In this document: one piece after another, positions 56,980-64,000 of the stretch
How positions within the stretch are numbered: position 1 is the stretch's first letter
Layout of the letters: the number at the start of each line of letters is the position of its first letter
Assembly (NCBI GenBank): GCA_022828595.1
Contig: JAKGHH010000008.1
Coordinates: 10,397,228-10,461,227, forward strand
Source: Nelumbo lutea
Lineage: Eukaryota; Streptophyta; Magnoliopsida; Proteales; Nelumbonaceae
Direction: 5' to 3'
DNA length: 64,000 nucleotides
The notes under the pieces: generated by a model
Told to the model about the DNA's origin: nothing
Seen by the model: the letters and a program-made list of their open reading frames with translations, nothing else
Databases searched by the model: none
Translations under genes and position numbers: made by a program

Positions 56980-58112
56980 ATGATGCACGCAAAGTCTGAC
57001 TCCGATGTTACGAGTTTGGCTCCTTCGTCGCCTTCACGGTCTCCGAAAAGGCCTGTTTACTACGTGCAGAGCCCCTCCCGGGACTCTCATGATGGCGACA
57101 AGTCCTCTTCCATGCAAGCGACCCCCATCTACAACAGTCCGATGGAGTCGCCTTCTCACCCGTCGTTTGGGCGTCACTCTAGGGCTTCTTCCTCAAGTCG
57201 GTTCTCGGGAACATTTAGATCTTCCTCGGGGCGGAAGGCAAACCGGAAAAGGAACGATAAGGGATGGCCCGAGTGTAATGTCATTCAGGAAGAGGGGTCT
57301 TATGATGATCTTGATGGTGAAAAGGGTCTCTCTCGTCGTTGCCAGGCCTTGATTGCTCTTCTGGGTTTTGTTCTGCTCTTCACCGTCTTTTCCCTCATTA
57401 TCTGGGGTGCTAGTCGGCCTTACATAGCAAAGATAGTTGTGAAGGTATGAAAATTTGCCTTAATGATTTACGACTGCGTTTGTTTACTTTAGTAGTGACA
57501 AAAATATTTCATTGTGAAAGTAATTGGCATTTTCTAGCTGAATTGTCATTATCTGCAATTCTGCATTAGCTTCTTTCTATGAAAAAAAATTGAGTCTGTG
57601 AAATGATATCACATCCTGATTGTTTATTACAGTTAAATCGGTCATCTTAAGTTGAGAAAATCAACAAATGATAACCAACCCAAGAGAGAAAATAGTGCTG
57701 AAAACCGGAATTTCGTTTCAATCGCGTCTTGCCAACGTTCCGTTGACAGTGGACTTGCTTTTGTCTTTTGTTTTTCTAGGTACTCTATGGCTTTCGTTCT
57801 TAGAGATAAACGGACAAAGGAATTTACTAGGAGTGATGGTGGGCTATTTGTTATAATCGTTTGCTTCAAACCTATATGAAATTTTCATCTTTATGATGCT
57901 TTATAGTCGAATTTGTTCTGTAAATTGGCTTCTCCATTTTTAGCTTCATTTTATCCTTTGAACAACAAACGAGGGTTACTTTGAATAATTGGGAACTGGG
58001 TACTTTTTTTTCTCTTATAATCTGCAATTGTGACACACGATGCTCATCCGTGGAGTTATTAGATGCCACATCTACGTTCGTCTGACTGGTTTTGCTATTT
58101 CCCTATCATTTA

Positions 58113-58189
<77 letters not shown>

Positions 58190-60279
58190 TTTAAAATAGT
58201 TTGACTCAGCTTTGTTCAAATACATGGACTTGCATCAGTGAATTTCAGCTTTGCCTTGCCTTGTAAAGTAGTAGTAGTGTTTTTTTTTTTTGGAGGGGGT
58301 GGGGGGGTGGGGGTAAAACCAATTGGAAGTGGCCTAAGTGATCAGTCGTTTTGTTACCTTCTCCATGAATTTGGCTTAGCCCATTCAGGACCTTGTAACT
58401 AAATGAAGGGAATTGTGGATAAGCTGGATATGAGATATTGTTGAAGTTTGTTACCCTTCAAAGCCTCAATCACTACTTTGCTGTTGCCTTTGGATATGAA
58501 TTTTCTGGAATCCATTGTCAGTTGCACATTTTAGTGCAATAAAGATGGCATTTTACCATATGACATCCTTGAGCTCTATTTTTTGGGGCCAGTGAAAATT
58601 CCAGTTCAACTTATCTATTGTTGCAAAGTGATTTGTGGAATTGGACACGCCCCCATCGAGTATTGTTGGATTTCTGATGTGATTTTACCTGTAAGGGATG
58701 GTAAATGGCTTTTCCATTACTCTAACTACAGTTTTATTCTGCTTATTAAAGCTTTGAGGACAACATTGAGTATCTTCTCCTTGGATAGAGGGCCCTAAAT
58801 AAAGGGAGATAGTCTTGATTTGTAGCACCCCCAAGCATTCGCTTTGAAATCTTTTACTTTGTAATTGATGTAGGAAAAAGTAATTTCTGGTTCCATAAAA
58901 TTTATTTTTGTCAAGATGGTTCCCTGTCTTCAAATCCTGCATTGATTCCCACAGGGTTGGGTAGATGTATTTGTTTCTGTAAATTAACTATTAATCTATT
59001 ATTTTCCTTTCTGTTCTCCTCTATACGATAGCTCTGTTCTTACAGTTGCATATCTTTCTATGTTTATTCCATTAACAAGACTTCTCACATCACAGAGCAT
59101 GGCAGTAAACAATTTCTATTCTGGCGAGGGATCTGACTCCACTGGTGTCCCAACCAAGATGCTGACACTGAACTGTTCATTGAGGATGAGCGTATACAAC
59201 CCAGCCAACTTGTTTGGTATTCATGTTAGCTCTACACCTGTCAATCTCATCTTTTCGGAAATTGCAGTTGCAACTGGCCAGGTAAGAAATTTATTCACCT
59301 TAGTTTGTAGTTGATAAATGTGTTGAAATAATGTAACAATATTTGATAGAATTCAAAGGTTGAATTGAACTGGTCGCCGTCAATTCTGCAATTCTCAAGA
59401 TTATACTGTTGGTGGCATGGAATTTGATAATTTGAGAAACAATAGGCAACAGATTTTCTACCAGAAAAATAACCAACAAATTTTCTTTCATAGCCTTTTA
59501 AGAAAACGGATTGCATGTTTTTGTGGGTATCCAAATTCCTCTGGTGAGGGGGTGAGGAGAGTTAGTTCATTTCAAATCTGTGGGATTGCCGTGGGAATGG
59601 AATTCAATTCCAATTCCACTTGGTTATTCTTTCAGAGTTTTAATGGAGAAAACTAAGAATCCACATGGAAAACGAAAAAGGTGATGGACTGAGAAGGCTA
59701 GAGTTAGAGAACTGTGCAAATATGGACTAGCACTTGATTGAACCTTGAGACTGTTACTGTTAGGAGGGGCCATTACATGGTGTAATGGTAAAATCTCAGG
59801 TTCAAGTCTGACTATTTTTGAGCTGCCACTGTGTGCGAAAAAAATGCCAAAGGTTGTACCTTAACCTTACCCAGTCCACCCCACCCAAGAACCCAGATAG
59901 ATCAACATTAGGTAATGGTCTCTTTTCAACATAAGACACGGTTAGGAGAGTTTATACTGAAATTTAAGTATGAATATGCATCTCCACATTGTGGTTGCAG
60001 TTGAAGAGATACTATCAGCCCAGAAAAAGTCACCGTATTATTGCCGTGTCCCTGGAAGGAAATAAGGTTCCTCTGTATGGTGCGGGGGCAAGCTTGGCGG
60101 TCTCTGATAATAAGGGTGCAGTTCCATTGACGTTGGATTTTGAAATCAGAACACGAGGAGATGTGGTTGGAAAGCTGGTGAGGACGAAACACAGAAGGCA
60201 TATATCTTGTCCTGTAGTCATTGATCCTAGTAGCATCAAACCCATCAAGTTCAAAGAGGGTTCATGTATATATGATTGA
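56980..60279 (+). CDS. LEA_2-domain single-pass membrane protein, 309 aa, three exons
   Basis: Exons: 56980-57444, 59096-59281 and 60001-60279, all junctions in phase 0 and GT-AG. Two adjacent ATGs (56980, 56983) give MMHAKSDSDVTSLAPSSPSR; the first is chosen because family members also start MMHAK. The cytosolic N-terminus carries RPVYYVQSPSRDSHDGDKSS and a Ser-rich GRHSRASSSSRFSGTFRSSS tract. A transmembrane helix follows at about residues 122-143 (CQALIALLGFVLLFTVFSLI). The rest is the LEA_2 (water stress/hypersensitive response) domain with TLNCSLRMSVYNPANLFGIH, VSSTPVNLIF, YYQPRKSHRII and VPLYGAGASL. It belongs to the NDR1/HIN1-like relatives annotated as LEA hydroxyproline-rich glycoprotein-like; the exact role is unknown. 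Nothing is broken. Intron 1 has a (CT)n(TA)n tract and intron 2 a SINE. Confidence 0.92.
58117..58185. repeat. Compound (CT)n-(TA)n microsatellite in LEA_2 intron 1
   Basis: About 19 CT dinucleotides run directly into about 15 TA dinucleotides. A T-run and G-rich tract follow at 58280-58312. Confidence 0.95.
59765..59931 (+). mobile_element. tRNA-derived SINE, copy 3, in LEA_2 intron 2
   Basis: Box A (CATGGTGTAATGG, 59776-59788) and a good box B (GGTTCAAGTCT, 59799-59809) are followed by CAAAGGTTGTACC, CCCAGTCCACC, CCCAGATAGATCAACATT and GGTAATGGTCTCTTTT. The order and tail match copy 1 at 4802-4975. The element ends about 70 bp before the exon 3 acceptor. Confidence 0.75.
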
Positions 60280-60770
60280 ACTCAACCCTGTTCCAGGATC
60301 GAGTCCTTGCCATAGTCGGATGTTTCAGCCTTGAGATTAGCGTGCCGATTCTACGCAGTGACAGCACCCTGCTAGCCGAGGGGCAAGAAGTTCTATTCTG
60401 AGAAGTATCAGCAGCATCCTGGTTGCTGTCTGTGGTGATTATTATTTTTTGGTTTTTTGGTGGGTGATGAAGTTGTGAGAGGTTCATCTATATTGTCTAA
60501 TTGAAAGGTTCGTTCTATAATTTATTTGTTTTATTTGTTTTGTACTTGCTTCTCATAGTCAGAACACCGAAAAGGGTAATTTATTCTTCTTTCTTTGATA
60601 TCTTATTTTCTGTTTCTGTAGTTAGATGATCTGATATCTTATTTTCTGTTGTTATATGATCTGATATCTTGTTTTCTGTAGTTAGATGATCTTTCCCCTG
60701 TTGTACCATTTTCTTCTTCCTATGTTGTTTGAATTATTTTCAGAGAAAGCAAAATATAATAATAACAATA
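60280..60770 (+). other. 3' UTR of the LEA_2 gene with a three-unit tandem repeat
   Basis: After the TGA there is no coding similarity. At 60597-60692 three units of 36, 30 and 30 bp (GATATCTTATTTTCTG...TAGATGATCT) lie head to tail. Confidence 0.6.
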
Positions 60771-61080
60771 ATAGGATTTGGCAGACCGTTTGTTTTTTGA
60801 AAATAGCGATGGGTGGGAAGGATGTAAAGTTTTACATGATAAAATCGATATAGTTTTTACATCCATTATCAATGTAAAAATTTAGAGCTGATGAGTTATC
60901 TACGTAAAACTTCACTCTATCCAAACACAAACAAAACTGAACTCGAGTGTGGAGATTTACATTGATAATAATTACACCCTCTTTCTAAATGCCTACAAAG
61001 CCGAACCGATGTAAATTTTACATCGGTTTTTGATTTACATCACATCTAAATGCAAATGGATTGTACAAATAGAACCAAGC
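60771..61080. repeat. Element-like DNA rich in ATGTAAA/TTTACAT palindromes
   Basis: It includes AACCGATGTAAA, one T, TTTACATCGGTT (61004-61028), a perfect 12-bp inverted repeat with a 1-base spacer, and several looser ATGTAAAG...TTTTACAT pairs. It is possibly a decayed MITE; the ends are not defined. Confidence 0.35.
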
Positions 61081-61189
61081 TCTCGTGAAAGTTCATCATA
61101 ATCAAGCTATGCTATCTATTGGCCCTAGTAACGGCATTCTTTCATTAGAGCGCAGGTGTCAATGAATTGAAGCATTTACCCCTCTTTAG

Positions 61190-61598
61190 ATGAAGTATAT
61201 GTTTGGTATTGATGCTGCAGTTGCAGCACCATTTTCTGATGTATGGCTTGGCGCATCATTTATTTGGAATCGTTGCAGTCAGGTAGGATGTTTTTTAGAG
61301 CAACAACAATTTTTTCTGTGTGGTACCATTGCTCTAAGAAACTTTTTCAACACTAGTATCCATTATCCAATGCCACATTACTGCCCTCTTGGCAGCAATG
61401 AGCTGTAGCTCCAGGAAATGTCAAATTTAGTGTTGTTCCAAGCCATGGTTTCTTAATTTTCGAGGCATGATTTGAAGCATTATTTTTTATGGAAAAACGG
61501 TTCTAAACAAATACTCGTTTTCTAGAGCACCGTTTTTTTTATGTGGTGTTAATGTGGCATCGTTGTTCCAGGAAACAACAACGATGCCAAACAGCCCC
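61190..61598. mobile_element. Possible TIR element with TGTTTGG ends
   Basis: ATGTTTGGTATTGATGCTGC on the left and ACAACGATGCCAAACAGCCC on the right are loosely inverted. CAGCAACG/TGTTGTTCC-type motifs occur at both sides. No target duplication was found. Confidence 0.35.
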
Positions 61599-61599
61599 A

Positions 61600-62201
61600 A
61601 AGCAATCCAATGCTTGAAGAATGAGGATGCATCTCTGTCTCTTTGGCCGTTCAAGTTTCAATCAATTCTTTGGAGCTGGCCACAGGGCTGAGGTCAAGAG
61701 ATGAGATAGGGCTTCGAATAAGTTGGATCTGATCTGATTAATTGGAATCTGGATTTGATTCATTAAGATTTAAGATTCAGATTCGGTTATCCTCCTTGAT
61801 TCAAACAAATCGAATCGAAAAATTGTAAATTGGCTTATAAGCCTTAGCCTAACGCCCTAAACCAATCAAAATTGTCAAGTTTCAAATCAGCCATTAAGAT
61901 GGAAGAAATCAAATTCAAATCGTAATTTGTAAGATCATCTGGAAAGTTCATATTAAATTCGTATCTTCTTAAGGTTTTATCAAATTGGATTGGATCTTAC
62001 TCCTAAGTCCTAACCAAATTCAATTGGATCCGTTTGAAACCTTAAGATGATGGCTCAGAATGAGTGTCCATCAGAATGAGTGTTATAAGGTAAGAGTTCA
62101 TATTTGCGCCCCACGAGTGTATCTCACCGTGCATTGGAAACATCTAATCTCCCTTACTTGTTATTAGAATGTGCTGATTGTTACCAAAACTCAAGTATAA
62201 G
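61600..62201. other. Intergenic DNA, no gene
   Basis: Repeats of GATTTGATTCATTAAGATT and CAAATCGAATCG type suggest another decayed element at 61700-62040. A foldback-family scrap (GCATTGGAAACATCTAATC) lies at 62132-62150. Confidence 0.35.
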
Positions 62202-62662
62202 TAGGGGTGTCAATGGCATTTGAGAATCCAATTTTGAATTTGAGATTCGATATAATCAAATCATATTTAGATAATTCGAATATCTAATTGATCGAATTCA
62301 GATATGATATGATATGATTCGATAAATATCCGAATTTGATCATTATTTAATTCTTATATATAATATATAAAATATTTAAATATCTTATATAACATATATA
62401 TATATATATAATAATTAAATTATATGAAAAATTTATATATTTTTATACTTTTTATAAATAAACTATTTATTAATTACCTAAAATAATTAATTAATCAAAT
62501 TTGAATTGAATCGAATATTCAAATATTTAATCAAAATTGAATTCGAATATTAATTTTCAAAATTCATCGGATATCAAATCGAATTCGGATATCGAATTTT
62601 CTAATCGATTCAAATTTGGATATTGCTTGACCTGATTCAAATTCAATCTGTTTACACCCCTA
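62202..62662. mobile_element. hAT-like MITE, 461 bp, 8-bp TSD AGTATAAG
   Basis: It starts TAGGGGTGTCAATGGC and ends CTGTTTACACCCCTA. Perfect AGTATAAG copies lie at 62194-62201 and 62663-62670. GAATTCGGATAT-type repeats occur inside and the centre (62340-62480) is AT-rich. Confidence 0.9.
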
Positions 62663-62799
62663 AGTATAAGTGTAGCACCATTTGAGCTAGGGTACTCACG
62701 GTTCAGTTAACCGAACCATGGGCCATTTTTCAAATACTAGTGGTACTGGTTTTTGGAAACCAATATCTGAAGCCGATCAATTTGGTTTGGTTAACTGAA

Positions 62800-63048
62800 C
62801 CCACCCATCTCCTAGGTGGGTAAATAACTTTCCCACTTAGGAGAAAAAGTTGTTAACACTTGAATGGGGGAAAAATGTCGTTTGTAATAATGGATTTTTA
62901 TGACTAAAATGGTCATTACCTTATTTACCAGAGAAATTAAAGAACATGAGTAAATGTACTTACTCGAGTAAGTGTTTCCTAGGAAAAACTTATTCAGATA
63001 ATTGCATTTACCTGGGTAAGTAACTTACTGAAAAGTGAACGGAGCCTT
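62800..63048 (-). repeat. Dispersed repeat family with TTAGTCATAAA core, copy 3 (reversed)
   Basis: In reverse complement it reads GGTAAATAAGGTAATGACC, TTTTAGTCATAAAAATCC, CCTAAGTGGGAAAGTTATTT, ACCCACCTAGGAG, parallel to 19585-19830 and 40383-40590. The outer edge AAGGCTCCGTTCAC (63048 leftwards) looks like a transposon terminus. Confidence 0.6.
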
Positions 63049-63717
63049 AAAGAATTCTCATATTTTTTTTGCTTTTAAGAGATCCATGCTTCATTTTTTT
63101 ACACCAAAATCACATCAACCTTTTCCATCCATATACATATGGTATGTATGGTTAAATCTTACTCAAGAAGGGCTACTTCCACTCTAGCTAGGGTGGGTTG
63201 GATTGAGGATCAATTTAGCCCCAACCCTAAGGATACAAACCTCATGCCCACTATATGAATTTATCAACCCTAAAGGTACAAACAAGGTCAAACATGAATT
63301 AATAATTTCATTTTAGTTTTAACTTAATCCAACACAATTGGGCCAGAAAAACTTTGGCCATAAAAAATAGCTTGGGCTTTTTTGTAGACTGATGTGGATG
63401 ATATCTCATAATGAGTGGGCAAAAAAGATATGTAAATTTAATAACTTTTTAGTTGAAAAGACAAATGAAGACATGAATTAGCTAAGGTATCATGTGCAAA
63501 GGCTCCCAAAACAGCTCAGGCTGTTTTTCAAAACAGCCAAAGTGAACTCCAACTCAGCCTGGGGCTTAGGCTAGCGGGCTTAATAGCCAAGTTTGGTGTA
63601 AACTCTCAAATGGTTTATACTTTATATAATTTATACTGATGGCTATCTAAGGCGATACTACAATTTTATGCAATGCATTTATGAAGTATACATGGGTCAA
63701 AAGTAGAAAATCACCTT

Positions 63718-63897
63718 TATGTGACTTTTTCTTATTGATAGGGATGGCAACACGGATGGTTTTGTAAATTCTAGACCCTATTCACCTCTCTAAACTTCTC
63801 AATCAATACCTGTCCCAAGGTTTAGAGAGATGAGTAGGGTCTAGAATTTACAAAATCCATTGTGCTGCCATCCCTATCAATAAGAAAAAGTCACATA
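63718..63897. repeat. Long imperfect inverted repeat (hairpin), 79-base arms
   Basis: The left arm 63718-63796 starts TATGTGACTTTTTCTTATTG and the right arm 63819-63897 ends CAATAAGAAAAAGTCACATA. Pairing continues through TAGGGATGGCAACAC/GTGCTGCCATCCCTA and TTTTGTAAATTCTAGACCCT/AGGGTCTAGAATTTACAAAA to CTCTCTAAAC/GTTTAGAGAG. About six mismatches are seen, and the loop is about 22 bases. The loop sequence TTCTCAATCAATACCTGTCC recurs as TTCTCAATCAATACTTGTCC near 63971-63990. Confidence 0.88.
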
Positions 63898-64000
63898 CCC
63901 CTACCTTTAAATGTGAGGAGGGTAGGGTCAAGAAGGGTTTTGCACTTTCATGTGCACGGAGAGTTCGAATTCTCAATCAATACTTGTCCCAAAACCCATA
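63898..64000. other. Window edge, partial repeat of the hairpin loop
   Basis: It ends with the second copy of the loop sequence described at 63718-63897. Nothing else is recognised. Confidence 0.4.

Noticed and set aside
57652..57879. Open frames in LEA_2 intron 1
   Set aside because: Located between confirmed exons, with no conserved domain.

Overview
The window is nuclear DNA of a flowering plant. The evidence is GT-AG multi-exon genes of plant-restricted families (LIKE-COV/DUF502, LEA_2 glycoprotein-like, DUF1639, CYP89), plant Ty1/copia and LINE retrotransposons, tRNA-derived SINEs, and a very dense load of small DNA transposons. The species cannot be named from the sequence alone.

Four genic loci carry intact coding signals. 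(1) 7929-8041 (-): the first coding exon of a CCDC25/NFACT-R-like protein. No further exon is visible in the window, and a copia element lies where the intron would run. (2) 26875-27984 (+): a three-exon DUF1639 protein of 274 aa, with an intron in its 5' leader. (3) 42356-53749 (+): a seven-exon LIKE-COV membrane protein of 264 aa. Its 7.3-kb first intron is crowded with a solo LTR, a perfect 708-bp tandem duplication, a repeat-bearing MITE and a LINE fragment. (4) 56980-60279 (+): a three-exon LEA_2-domain single-pass membrane protein of 309 aa. Genes 2-4 are all on the + strand and show no sign of acting together.

Decayed genes: a single-exon CYP89-type cytochrome P450 pseudogene (34775-36263, -) and an intronless fragment of an AP180/ANTH clathrin-assembly protein (10565-11060, +).

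Repeats make up most of the remainder: a copia element with a 3' LTR at the left edge (1-4702), a decayed LINE (13936-19020, -) and a 5'-truncated LINE (48277-49075, -), three SINE copies, a probable TRIM, a solo LTR with an internal 37-bp minisatellite, and two related AT-rich tandem blocks. At least fifteen non-autonomous hAT-like elements can be delimited by terminal inverted repeats plus 8-bp target duplications; two pairs are nested. A separate family of near-perfect foldback elements sharing a GTATTGGGAACATC core occurs several times. A long imperfect hairpin lies at 63718-63897.

I found no CRISPR array, operon, rRNA or tRNA gene, and nothing that amounts to a new multi-gene system. The unusual material is in the structure and nesting of the repeats. 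Exon limits and element ends were read by eye from splice consensus, protein-family memory and flanking duplications; no alignment was run.
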